A DNA stretch of 64,000 nt from Luteolibacter flavescens (GTDB lineage: Bacteria; Verrucomicrobiota; Verrucomicrobiia; Verrucomicrobiales; Akkermansiaceae). This document shows positions 36,874 to 45,168 of the stretch, in pieces. The first letter of the stretch is position 1, and each line of letters begins with the position of its first letter. The DNA lies in assembly GCF_025950085.1 (NCBI RefSeq), contig NZ_JAPDDS010000006.1, positions 248,001 through 312,000 on the forward strand. Reading direction: 5' to 3'. The translations under genes were made by a program, and so were the position numbers. A model generated the notes under the pieces. It had not been told where the DNA came from and did no database searches. It saw nothing but the letters and a program-made list of their open reading frames with translations.

Positions 36874-37563
36874 ATGACGAAACGTGCTGCTTTCCTTTTC
36901 ATGCTGGCCCTCGCGACAAGCGCGGTGGCCCAGCATGTTCGCGTGATGCTCCAGGTCATCGAGGTGCCGCATGCCGAACTGACGAAGTGGACGACTGCGG
37001 ATAAAGCAGGCGGTCAGGAGCTTCATGAGCGGGCGATGACGCTTGTCTCGTCCGGAGGTGCTGAGATCGTGGAGACGAGTGTCGTCATCTGCCGCAGTGG
37101 AGAAAGGGCTTTCGTTGAATCGATTGCCGAGATGATCTATCCCACGGAGTATGAACCCTCCAGCATGGGAGGCTCGATGGTGCCCCTTGACTCCAAACTA
37201 GTGATACCTGTTCCCCTGAGGCCGACCGACTGTGTGTCGTTCGAGACCAGGAACGCCGGGACGACCTTGGAAATCGAGCCGACCATCGGGGGTGGCGGCA
37301 AAATTGTGGACCTGAGGTTGGCCTTCGAGTCCGTAAGTCGTGAATCGCTGGTGACCTGGACGGAGTTCCGTGACCAATGGGGCGACGCTTCGATCAAGCG
37401 GCCCATCTTCGAGACCAAGCGCCTGTCGAGCGCGCTGACGTTGCTGGCCGGGAAATTCGAGCTCTTCAACATCTTCACCCCGAAGCCCGCGGCAGTGCCT
37501 GCGGCGACGACCCGCCAGCTCGTCTTCGTGAAGGCGGACGTATTACCCCATCCGAACGAATGA
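36874..37563 (+). CDS. secretin-core protein, paralog 4 of 4
   Basis: A 229-residue exported protein. After a signal peptide (MTKRAAFLFMLALATSAVA), residues follow: VRVMLQVIEVPHAELTKW, AEIVETSVVICRSGERAFV, EMIYPTEYEPSSM, FETRNAGTTLEIEPTIGGG and KIVDLRLAFESVS, then the PIFETKRLSSALTLLAGK block and TTRQLVFVKADVL. The stop codon TGA overlaps the ATG of the VIT protein (ATGA), so translation is coupled. This is the copy in which the resemblance to secretin consensus strands is clearest. Confidence 0.8.
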   Translation: MTKRAAFLFMLALATSAVAQHVRVMLQVIEVPHAELTKWTTADKAGGQELHERAMTLVSSGGAEIVETSVVICRSGERAFVESIAEMIYPTEYEPSSMGGSMVPLDSKLVIPVPLRPTDCVSFETRNAGTTLEIEPTIGGGGKIVDLRLAFESVSRESLVTWTEFRDQWGDASIKRPIFETKRLSSALTLLAGKFELFNIFTPKPAAVPAATTRQLVFVKADVLPHPNE

Positions 37564-40500
37564 AGCGTATCCTTGGTATCCTGTGTTGTTGGTTCTCGGC
37601 GTGCCTCGTCCTGCAGGCGCAGATACAGGGGCCTCGGATGACGGTGGCGGGGACGCAGACGATCCTCGAGATCGAGGAGGCGGCGGTGGACATCCGGGTG
37701 ACGGGCGGTGTGGCGCGGACGGAGATGGAGCTGGTCTTCCGCAATGATACCGACCGCATGGTGGAGGGGGAATTCACGCTGCCACTGCCCGAGGGGGCGA
37801 CCGTCTCCAGCTATGCGCTGGAGGTGAATGGCGCGCTGCGCGAGGCCGTGGCCGTGGAGAAGGAGCGGGCGAGCCGCGCCTACGAGACGATCAAGCGCCA
37901 GATGATCGATCCCGGCATCGTCGAGCGCCAGGCGGGAAATGTCTATCGTACGCGCGTCTTCCCCGTACCGGCGAAGGGCACGAAGCGCCTGCGGATCGGC
38001 TACGTGGAGAACCTGCCGCGAGGGGCGGACAGCTATCGCTACCGCGTGCCGCTGAGATTCGCAGGGCTGCTGAAGGAATTCCGCGCCGGGGTCGCCGTCG
38101 CTGATGATGCGGGGCTGAAGCTGACCGGCACCACGCCCGTTTCCTTCGTCGCGGATGGAAAGGGGAAGCGGCTGGCCAAGGCGAGTGCCGTGAGGCTGGA
38201 CGGGGAGATGGAGATCACGGTGCCATTTTCCGCCGGACCGGAGCTGCTGGTGGAGGGGAAGGATGATCCCGTCTTCCTGCTCGGCGATGTCTTCCCGGAT
38301 CTGCCGGACGAGGCCCGGGTGCCCGCCCATGCGGTCAGTCTTTTCTGGGATGCCTCCGAGTCCTGCGCCCGGCGTGATCCCGTGGCGATGTTCCGGTTGC
38401 TCGACCAGTGGTTCCTCGCGCAGGGAGAGGTGAAGGTCGCGGTGAAGCTGCTGCGGAATGACGTCGAGGACGCGGGCGTCCATGAGGTCCGCGGCGGGGA
38501 CTGGAGTGCGATCCGCAGGCTGCTGGAGTCCGTGGACTACGATGGCGCGTCCTCGCTGGCCGGCATAGAGAGCGGCGACTCGGATCTGGTGCTCTACTGC
38601 GGTGATGGCGAGGTGACCTGGGGCGGCGCGACGACAGGCCTGCTCAAGTCACCGCTGCTGGTGCTGCACCGCGGGGCGGGGCCGCTGGCCCCGGCGCTTG
38701 CCGAGCGGGCCGAGGCCACCGGCGGTGCGGTGGTGAATGCGGATGCCGAAGACACGGCCACCGCCCTGCGGAAGCTGCGGATGCTCCCGCTCCGCGTGAC
38801 CGGCGTCTCGGGGAATGGCGTGAAGGATTTCCAAGTCGCGGCGGGCGACATGACTCCGGGCGCGCCGGTGCGGATCAGCGGCCGGCTGACCACCTCGGCC
38901 AGCATTCTGGAGATCTCCTACGGCGTGGGAAAAGAGACGCGTGTGCGGCGTCAGATGGCGGTGCCCGTCGCGCTTCCCGACGAGGGCCTGCTGCGGCGCT
39001 TGTGGGCACAGGGCGTGCTGGCGGAGTTGGAAAAAGGGGGCGACCGCTCCGCGATCATCGATCACTGCCGGAAGCACGGGTTGGTCAGCGACGAGACCTC
39101 GCTGATCGTGCTGGAGCGATTCCAGGATCACATCACCTACGAGATCCCGCCGCCGGAGCCGGATCTGAAGGAGCGCTATGACCTCGAGCTTGCCAAGCGA
39201 CGGGGGGCGGAGGTGCGCAGTCTCATCTTCGAGTGGAAGGCGCGGGTGGCCTGGCATCGGCAGTCATTCCCGTGGCGGGAGGTGGGGCTGCTCCCGCGCA
39301 TCCGCCGGATCGGGATCTGGAAGGACTCGGTGGGGAAGGTCTTCCAAGCGGACGAGATCGACGCGGCCTCCTTTGCTACGGTGACGGGCTGGCGGGATCG
39401 TGCGCTGGCACTCATCGAGCGGAAGGATGCGCTGACCGATGCCGCGGCCTACCGGGAGTGGGTCGGGCAGGTCGATGCGCTCTTCGAGGAGGGCAAGGGG
39501 ATTCCCAAAACACCGGTGGCGCCGCCTGCCGCGGGCAAGCCGCTGGTCGTCTCCGTGCGCGGCCTGGTCGTCCGGCCCGGCCAGGTGAAGTCCGCGGGCA
39601 AGCTGACGCTGCTTGACTCAGTGGCCCAGGCGGGCGGTCCGTTGTGGGATGGTGGCATGCTCGGTCGGGTGGCCCTCTACCGGAACAGCGGGAAGACCGT
39701 TTACAATACCTACAGCAAGCGCTTCGAGGACATCGAGCTGCGACCCGGCGACATGGTGGTGGTGGAGGGCGATCCGTATGCCTACGGCGGCTCTGATGAC
39801 CCCTTTTTCGACGCCCCGGCGCACGATCCGGCAGCGGATGATCCTGTGGTGGAGGAGCCGGGTGACTTGGCTGGGGAAAGTTTGAGCACCCTGGGGAGTG
39901 GATCGGGTGATCCCTTCGGCGCTGGCAATTCTTCCGGAGGCTCGCCCGTCGTGATGATGCCGGCCCATCCGTCCGACGGGGGCATGGCGGACCTCGCGGC
40001 ATTCGAGGAAAAGCTCAAGGCAGGGGCCGACCCGTATCGGGCCTACCTGGAAGCGAAGGACGGGAAGCAACGCGTCCCCATGTTTTACAGCGAGGCGGCG
40101 CGCCGGTTGTTTGCCGCGGGGCATGAGGCACTGGCGCTGCGGGTGATCTCGACCTTGTCCGAGCGCGACCGCGGTCGGGCGGCGGCGTTCTGGCTGATGG
40201 AGTTCGGCCAGCCTGAGGCTGCCGCCCGCCTGTTGCGAGAGCTGCCGGAGATGGAGCGCTCCCTGCCGGTGGGGTATGCCCTTGCTGAGACAGCCGCCAG
40301 CGAGCGTGAGGCCGCCAACTGTTTCGGAGGGGTGGTGGGAGTGAACAATTTGTTGAGTGGATCGGTCATCGCGCTGACCGACCTCAATCGACTCGATGAC
40401 GGAGGGATACCGGAGTTCGAGGGGAATCTGACCTGTGACCTGCGCATCGTCGTCCAGTCCGAGTTCCCCGGGATCGTGCCCGAACTGCAGGTGCTGCACC

Positions 40501-40778
40501 CGGGCGGGAAGCTGGAGAGCACGTGGGCGCCGAGCCCGATCGGCGGACGTTTGACCTCGGGTCCCGGTATCGCCGAGTTCGCGATCCGCCGGGCCGTGCC
40601 GGGCAGATACCAGGTGAGGGTGCTGTCCGAGAATGGCACCACCTATCGCATCGCGATTTACAAGGACTGGGGCCGGGACTCGCAGAAGACGGAGCGGATC
40701 ACGAAGTGGGTGGGCCCGGGGGAGCAGGAAGTCGTGAGCGATCTGGAATTCGAATTCCGGCCCGCTTCGGAAAAGTGA
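37560..40778 (+). CDS. VIT-vWA-SLBB protein with DUF2135-like C-terminus
   Basis: A 1072-residue exported protein with ATGA overlap to the preceding gene. Signal peptide about 1-21. A VIT domain (about 25-150) has TEMELVFRNDTDRMVEGEF and YRTRVFPVPAKGTKRLRIGY. A vWA-like region follows with MIDAS residues Asp264, Ser266, Ser268 in LFWDASES. About 660-745 is an SLBB (soluble-ligand-binding beta-grasp) domain: VVSVRGLVVRPGQVKSAGK, DIELRPGDMVVVEGDPY. The last about 250 residues resemble the DUF2135-like tail of some VIT proteins. VIT plus SLBB in one chain is unusual, and SLBB domains otherwise occur in polysaccharide export proteins near outer-membrane pores. Confidence 0.85.
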   Translation: MKRILGILCCWFSACLVLQAQIQGPRMTVAGTQTILEIEEAAVDIRVTGGVARTEMELVFRNDTDRMVEGEFTLPLPEGATVSSYALEVNGALREAVAVEKERASRAYETIKRQMIDPGIVERQAGNVYRTRVFPVPAKGTKRLRIGYVENLPRGADSYRYRVPLRFAGLLKEFRAGVAVADDAGLKLTGTTPVSFVADGKGKRLAKASAVRLDGEMEITVPFSAGPELLVEGKDDPVFLLGDVFPDLPDEARVPAHAVSLFWDASESCARRDPVAMFRLLDQWFLAQGEVKVAVKLLRNDVEDAGVHEVRGGDWSAIRRLLESVDYDGASSLAGIESGDSDLVLYCGDGEVTWGGATTGLLKSPLLVLHRGAGPLAPALAERAEATGGAVVNADAEDTATALRKLRMLPLRVTGVSGNGVKDFQVAAGDMTPGAPVRISGRLTTSASILEISYGVGKETRVRRQMAVPVALPDEGLLRRLWAQGVLAELEKGGDRSAIIDHCRKHGLVSDETSLIVLERFQDHITYEIPPPEPDLKERYDLELAKRRGAEVRSLIFEWKARVAWHRQSFPWREVGLLPRIRRIGIWKDSVGKVFQADEIDAASFATVTGWRDRALALIERKDALTDAAAYREWVGQVDALFEEGKGIPKTPVAPPAAGKPLVVSVRGLVVRPGQVKSAGKLTLLDSVAQAGGPLWDGGMLGRVALYRNSGKTVYNTYSKRFEDIELRPGDMVVVEGDPYAYGGSDDPFFDAPAHDPAADDPVVEEPGDLAGESLSTLGSGSGDPFGAGNSSGGSPVVMMPAHPSDGGMADLAAFEEKLKAGADPYRAYLEAKDGKQRVPMFYSEAARRLFAAGHEALALRVISTLSERDRGRAAAFWLMEFGQPEAAARLLRELPEMERSLPVGYALAETAASEREAANCFGGVVGVNNLLSGSVIALTDLNRLDDGGIPEFEGNLTCDLRIVVQSEFPGIVPELQVLHPGGKLESTWAPSPIGGRLTSGPGIAEFAIRRAVPGRYQVRVLSENGTTYRIAIYKDWGRDSQKTERITKWVGPGEQEVVSDLEFEFRPASEK

Positions 40779-40828
40779 GCGCGCGTTTCCCGGCTTGGAA
40801 TGCGGCGGTTTCCGGCTATCGGTGGGGG

Positions 40829-42115
40829 ATGAAGCGGTTCCTCGCGTCGCTGCTGCTGGCGGGTGTCTCCCTGGAGACCTCGTCCGCGGTGCCAAATTCC
40901 ATCCTCGGCCCCATCGCGGCGGCGGAGAGCCCGCTGAACGGGCAGGACCTGACCGAGCAGCTATTCGCCACTGCGCTGTGGGATGGCTCCGGGAAGCTGC
41001 CGGGCGAGTGGAATGGCGAGGGGCAGATCGCGACCGCGACCATCTCCCACCTGCGCGCCCGGCCAAAGCTCTTCGGCCGCGAGGTGATCCTGCTCCGCTC
41101 CGTGAAGCGCGAGGGCAAGCTGGAGTCGCTGGAGGCGACCTTTGTCGATGCGGGCTCGTATTTCGGCTACTTCGACGAGGAGCTGCCGGAGGGCCTGAGC
41201 CGCCGGGAGACGCGCAAGGAGGTGGCATCCCGGCTGGCCGAGAAGCAGGCCGAATTCTCGAAAATCTACCTCGAAGCCCATACCGACCTGCGCACCGCGA
41301 TTTCCGCGGCCTGCGGCGGCACCAAGCCGGATGAGGCGAAGATCGGCCGCACCCGCGGGCTGAAGACCCCCGTGGAAGAGTGGCAAAAGAACGGCAAACA
41401 CGTCCGCCTGCTGGCCGCAAACAACCGCCTGCTGCGCGTGAGCATCGCCGCGAAGGAGTCCGACCAATGGCTGGACCCGGCCGTCGCCGCCCTGCCCGAG
41501 CGCGAGCAGCTCGCGAAGCTCGCCGCCAGCGTGGCGCGCGATGCGGATGGCACGGTGCGCCTGCCCGACCTGCAGCCCATCCCTCAGGGGTATCGCCCGT
41601 ATTGCGGGCTGAATAGCCTCGCGATGGCCGCCCGGCACTTCGGCCTGCACCTCGACGAGGACTGGCTGGCCGTCGCCGCGGGCTTCCAGAATACGGGCCG
41701 CGCGGACGGGGCGAATCTGGTGAAAGTCTATCACTCGGTGGCTTCCGAGGCCGGGCTGGGGCTGGATCGCACCACGAAGCTCGACCCCTCCGCCGTGGCG
41801 CGGGCGATTTCCCAAGGCATGCCGGTCATCGTGTGGCGGCGTTTTTCGCACGAGCGGAACCAGCTCCATACCCGCTTCATGAGGCAGGTCGCGCGCGATG
41901 AGTCGGCGACGCTCCCGAATCCCGCGGACGCCGCCGAGCGCGCCTCCTGGCCGGGCGACTCCGCCCCGCTGCACGCCTCCGTGGTGGTCGGCTACAATCC
42001 CGAGCGGAAAGAAGTGCTCTTCCTGGAAAGCTGGACCGGCCGCGACAAGCCGCGCCGCATGCGCGTGGAGGAATTGGCCGCGACGACCTACCTGTGCTTC
42101 GTCTTCAAGCCCTGA
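40829..42115 (+). CDS. C39-like cysteine peptidase, secreted
   Basis: The ATG at 40829 gives a signal peptide (MKRFLASLLLAGVSLETSSA) and 428 residues. The C-terminal domain is a C39-like peptidase: Cys259 in GYRPYCGLNSLAMAARHFG (nucleophile in CGLNS, as in GYxQxxCG of the family), His382 in LHASVVVGYNPERKEVLFL, followed by ESWTGRD, which supplies the third catalytic position. The N-terminal about 240 residues are unassigned. C39-like enzymes process leader peptides or act as bacteriocin/maturation proteases, so this may process proteins in the same locus. Confidence 0.8.
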   Translation: MKRFLASLLLAGVSLETSSAVPNSILGPIAAAESPLNGQDLTEQLFATALWDGSGKLPGEWNGEGQIATATISHLRARPKLFGREVILLRSVKREGKLESLEATFVDAGSYFGYFDEELPEGLSRRETRKEVASRLAEKQAEFSKIYLEAHTDLRTAISAACGGTKPDEAKIGRTRGLKTPVEEWQKNGKHVRLLAANNRLLRVSIAAKESDQWLDPAVAALPEREQLAKLAASVARDADGTVRLPDLQPIPQGYRPYCGLNSLAMAARHFGLHLDEDWLAVAAGFQNTGRADGANLVKVYHSVASEAGLGLDRTTKLDPSAVARAISQGMPVIVWRRFSHERNQLHTRFMRQVARDESATLPNPADAAERASWPGDSAPLHASVVVGYNPERKEVLFLESWTGRDKPRRMRVEELAATTYLCFVFKP

Positions 42116-42165
42116 CGGGTCGCTCCGCCGCGGTGGATTGCGTGCTTTCGAGCTTGGCTCAGGGG

Positions 42166-42675
42166 GTGGATTCATTAAAAGGCCCCGCCGTGCCATCCCG
42201 GAAAACCAATGAAATCGGCCCATGGGTCGCGCTCGTCCTGCGGGTCGCGCTGGGTGTGTTTTTCGCCTACAGCGGGTGGCAAAAGGTCTTTGGCACCGGG
42301 CTTGATGAATTCACCCGCGCGGTGGGGAATTACAAGATGCTCTACCCGCCGTGGGACGCGGTGCTCGCCTACACCATCCCCTGGGTGGAGATGGTGGTCG
42401 GTGCCTGCCTCATCCTCGGCCTGTGGAAGCGCGGCGCTCTGGTGGTGCTCGCCGGACTGGTGGCCACCTTCGCCATCGGCGTCGGCCATGCGTGGAGCAA
42501 GGGGCTGAATATCGCCTGCGGTTGCCACGGGAATCCGGACGGCACGCCGATGGACTACACGATGAAGTTCGTGGAATTCGGCGGCTACTGGCTGGCCATC
42601 GGCCTCGTCTGGTGGCTCGGCCGGAAGACCAGCGGCCACGTCTTCGGCGGGACGAAAATGAAGCTGCCGGGCTGA
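42166..42675 (+). CDS. DoxX/MauE-family membrane protein
   Basis: A roughly 169-residue inner-membrane protein with four predicted helices (LVLRVALGVFFAYSGWQKVF, TIPWVEMVVGACLILGLW, LVVLAGLVATFAIGVGHAW, FGGYWLAIGLVWWLG). The Cys-Gly-Cys (NIACGCHGNPDG) suggests the MauE/methylamine-utilisation or redox-associated DoxX type, which partners with thiol chemistry. The start is uncertain: GTG at 42166 avoids overlap with the preceding gene, but a GTG at 42094 in the same frame is also open. Confidence 0.82.
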   Translation: MDSLKGPAVPSRKTNEIGPWVALVLRVALGVFFAYSGWQKVFGTGLDEFTRAVGNYKMLYPPWDAVLAYTIPWVEMVVGACLILGLWKRGALVVLAGLVATFAIGVGHAWSKGLNIACGCHGNPDGTPMDYTMKFVEFGGYWLAIGLVWWLGRKTSGHVFGGTKMKLPG

Positions 42676-42678
42676 GCC

Positions 42679-42813
42679 ATGGCCACACGGGACTTCTCCT
42701 GGCATCCTGGCCGCAGGGGGCGCTACGCCTTCCTGCTGTTACCGGTGATCATCGGGGTGGCGGTCCACGATGCCCCGCACCGCTTCTCTTCGAAGAAGGC
42801 ACCGTGGGGCTGA
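42679..42813 (+). CDS. possible small membrane protein (44 aa)
   Basis: An ATG 3 bp after the DoxX-like stop starts a 44-codon frame ending TGA at 42811-42813. The protein has one hydrophobic segment (YAFLLLPVIIGVAV) after a basic N-terminus (HPGRRGR) and ends with polar residues. No Shine-Dalgarno is obvious. The tight spacing and membrane-like segment are the only support. Confidence 0.35.
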   Translation: MATRDFSWHPGRRGRYAFLLLPVIIGVAVHDAPHRFSSKKAPWG

Positions 42814-42870
42814 AATCAGGCGTCGTTTCGGGATTGAAATCCGAAGCGCGACCGCCATTATGAAAGCGCG

Positions 42871-43359
42871 ATGGAAGCGTTCCCATGGCATCCCGTTCAG
42901 AAGCGCCGACAGGTCTTTCTCGCGGCGTTTGCCGTCCTCTGCATCGCTGGCTGGTGGCTGACGCCGGGAGATATGGAGCGACAGCTTGCCCTGTGGGCGC
43001 TGGTGATTCCTGCACTCGGAACGGTCAATGCGGTGGCGGAGGTCGATGCCGATGGATTGAGGCTGGTGCGGCGGTGGCGTGTCTTTGGCGTCATTCCTTT
43101 GTTTCGGAGGGAGTTTCCTCTGGGTGATTTCCGGGCGGTGACCCTGCGAGGAATTCGCGACCCGCAACCCGGCGATCCGGTCTATCTGGTGCTCACCCGC
43201 AAGGATGGACGATTCATGAAAATCACCTGTTTCTCCGGGTCAGCGCTCCGGGATGGGTCCGCGGAGGCGGCGGTGGAACGGCTTGCGCGTGCCGCTGGTC
43301 TGCCGGTGGCGGACTACCCGGCGTCGGGCTATACGATCCCGATCTGCACGAGGGGATAA
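42871..43359 (+). CDS. hypothetical two-helix membrane protein, PH-like
   Basis: A 162-residue protein with two adjacent hydrophobic stretches near the N-terminus (VFLAAFAVLCIAGWWL and LALWALVIPALGTVNAVA), then a soluble part (about 60-162). The soluble part is beta-rich (GLRLVRRWRVFGVIPLF, VYLVLTRKDGRFMKI) and looks like the PH-like domain of YcxB/YdbS-type membrane proteins (two helices plus bPH). No specific family was recognised. It is 195 bp downstream of the DoxX-like gene. Confidence 0.6.
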   Translation: MEAFPWHPVQKRRQVFLAAFAVLCIAGWWLTPGDMERQLALWALVIPALGTVNAVAEVDADGLRLVRRWRVFGVIPLFRREFPLGDFRAVTLRGIRDPQPGDPVYLVLTRKDGRFMKITCFSGSALRDGSAEAAVERLARAAGLPVADYPASGYTIPICTRG

Positions 43360-43417
43360 GGCAAGGATGCCGCGGGTCGGGTGTTGCGGGTTCGCTCCGC
43401 GGTGCTACAACCGCGCC

Positions 43418-44197
43418 ATGCGCTACCGCGAACGTTTGCAGGCGAGGATTGCGGCGACCGGCTCCCGCCTTTGTGTGGGCCTCGACCCCCGGCCCGGTGA
43501 GGGCGGCATCGAGGCGGTCCCGGATTTCCTCAAGCGGGTCGTCGATGAAACCTGGCAGCACGCCGCGGCCTTCAAGCCGAACATGGCCTACTTCGAGGCG
43601 ATGGGCCTGCGAGGCATCGAGATCCTGGAAAAAATGCTCGGCGACATGCCGTCCGAGGTGCCGGTGATCCTGGACGCGAAGCGCAGCGACATCGGCGAGA
43701 CGCAGAAGTACTATGCCCATAGTTACTTCGCCCACTGGAAGGTGGATGCCGTGACGCTGAATCCTTTCCTCGGCTATGACTCCATCGAGCCCTTCCTCGC
43801 CTGGGAAGGGAAGGGGATCTACCTGCTGGCGGTGACGTCGAATGCCGGGTCGGCGGATTTCCAGCAGCAGACGCTGGCGGACGGCCGCTCGGTCTTCGAG
43901 TTGGTAACTGCACTGGGTGAGCGTGCGAAAGGCCTGCCCACCGACGTCGGCTACGTGGTCGGCCTGACGAATGCCGCCGGGGTGCTGGCCAAGATCCCGG
44001 ACGCGCCGCTGCTCGTGCCCGGCCTGGGAGCACAGGGTGGCGACCTCGCCGCGCTGGCCGCGGCCGCCCGCACCGCGCCGGACGTGATCAATGTGTCCCG
44101 CGGCATCCTTTATGCTGACGATGGCAGCAGCTACGGCGAGCGTGCCAGATCGTGGGCGGCGAGAATTTCGCAGGCCTACGAAGAACCGGTCGCGTGA
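43418..44197 (+). CDS. pyrF: orotidine 5'-phosphate decarboxylase, type 2
   Basis: A 259-residue enzyme converting OMP to UMP in de novo pyrimidine synthesis. The ATG at 43418 gives MRYRERLQARIAATGSRLCV and GLDPRPGEGG. The catalytic motif is LDAKRSDIGETQKYYAHSY with Lys88 and the following Asp of the DxKxxDIG signature. The later VPGLGAQGGDLAAL is the phosphate-binding loop. Length and spacing are those of the type 2 (long) class. The frame extends upstream to 43253 but only as a shadow. Confidence 0.95.
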   Translation: MRYRERLQARIAATGSRLCVGLDPRPGEGGIEAVPDFLKRVVDETWQHAAAFKPNMAYFEAMGLRGIEILEKMLGDMPSEVPVILDAKRSDIGETQKYYAHSYFAHWKVDAVTLNPFLGYDSIEPFLAWEGKGIYLLAVTSNAGSADFQQQTLADGRSVFELVTALGERAKGLPTDVGYVVGLTNAAGVLAKIPDAPLLVPGLGAQGGDLAALAAAARTAPDVINVSRGILYADDGSSYGERARSWAARISQAYEEPVA

Positions 44198-44226
44198 ACG
44201 CGTAGCAGGGCTAACGTGTAACCCTG

Positions 44227-45153
44227 ATGCCGAGGAACGAACATCCGAAGACCGGTCAAGTGACCGCCCACTACTCCGGCCTGCTGCCGCAGAAGGGCTG
44301 GCCGGGGCGGAATTACAAGTTCTTCCGGCATCGCATCGTGCCCGGCATGTTTTCGAAGCGCGGGGGCCTGGCGCAGGACCCCGTGCTGACCGTCCCCGAA
44401 AACGGCAGTGTGCGGGTGACGTGGGTCGGGCATGCCTCCTTCCTCCTGCAATTCGCCGATCACTCGGTGATGATCGACCCGAACTGGGCGCGCTGGCATG
44501 GCTTCGTGAAGCGCCTGCGCGAGCCCGGCCTGCCGCTGAAGTCGATCCCTGAGCTGGACCTGGTGGCCGTGAGCCATGCGCACTTCGACCATCTTCACAA
44601 GCCAAGCCTGAAGGCGCTGAAATCCCGCGGCGGCATCATTGTCCCGCGCGGCAGCGGCAGCCTGGTGAAACGCCTCGGCTTCCCCGCCGTGCATGAGGTG
44701 AAGGTGTGGGACCATTTCGAGTTTAACAGCCTGAATGTGATCCACACGCCTAGCCACCACTGGGGTGCACGTTACCTGCACGACATCCATCGCGACTACG
44801 GCGGCTACCTCATCGAGTCCGGTGGCAAGAGCGTGTTCCACTGCGGCGACAGCGCGTGGTTCGACGGCTTTGCCGAGATCGGTCGCCGTCTGCCGAATAT
44901 CGACGTCGCGCTGATGCCCATCGGTGCCTACGACGCGCCGAGCGGACGCGACGTGCACCTGAATCCGGAGGAGGCCGTGCGCGCCTTCGCCGAGATCGGC
45001 GCGAAGGTCATGATCCCGATGCACTACGGCACTTTCCCGCTCGGCAATGAACCGCTCGGCGAACCCGTCGAGCGTCTGCTGATGGAGGCCGACCGCCTCG
45101 GCATCAGCGAGAAGATCCTCATTCCCGAGGAAGGCGTCGGCATCGAATGGTGA
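44227..45153 (+). CDS. MBL-fold metal-dependent hydrolase, NAPE-PLD/UlaG-like
   Basis: A 308-residue cytosolic metallo-beta-lactamase-fold enzyme. VTWVGHASFLLQF is the early strand seen in UlaG/NAPE-PLD-like members. The metal site is SHAHFDHLH, with His117, His119, Asp121 and His122; HTPSHHWGARY, FHCGDSAWF and MHYGTFPLG add the remaining ligands. Two zinc ions are expected. Related proteins hydrolyse phosphodiesters or lactones; the substrate here cannot be called. Starts 29 bp after pyrF and likely forms an operon with it. Confidence 0.9.
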   Translation: MPRNEHPKTGQVTAHYSGLLPQKGWPGRNYKFFRHRIVPGMFSKRGGLAQDPVLTVPENGSVRVTWVGHASFLLQFADHSVMIDPNWARWHGFVKRLREPGLPLKSIPELDLVAVSHAHFDHLHKPSLKALKSRGGIIVPRGSGSLVKRLGFPAVHEVKVWDHFEFNSLNVIHTPSHHWGARYLHDIHRDYGGYLIESGGKSVFHCGDSAWFDGFAEIGRRLPNIDVALMPIGAYDAPSGRDVHLNPEEAVRAFAEIGAKVMIPMHYGTFPLGNEPLGEPVERLLMEADRLGISEKILIPEEGVGIEW

Positions 45154-45168
45154 GCGGCTTGATCGCCC

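Noticed and set aside
42676-42870. A degenerate copy of the palindromic repeat (GGCATCCTGGCCGCAGGGGG)
   Set aside because: It is not palindromic and lacks the paired arm.
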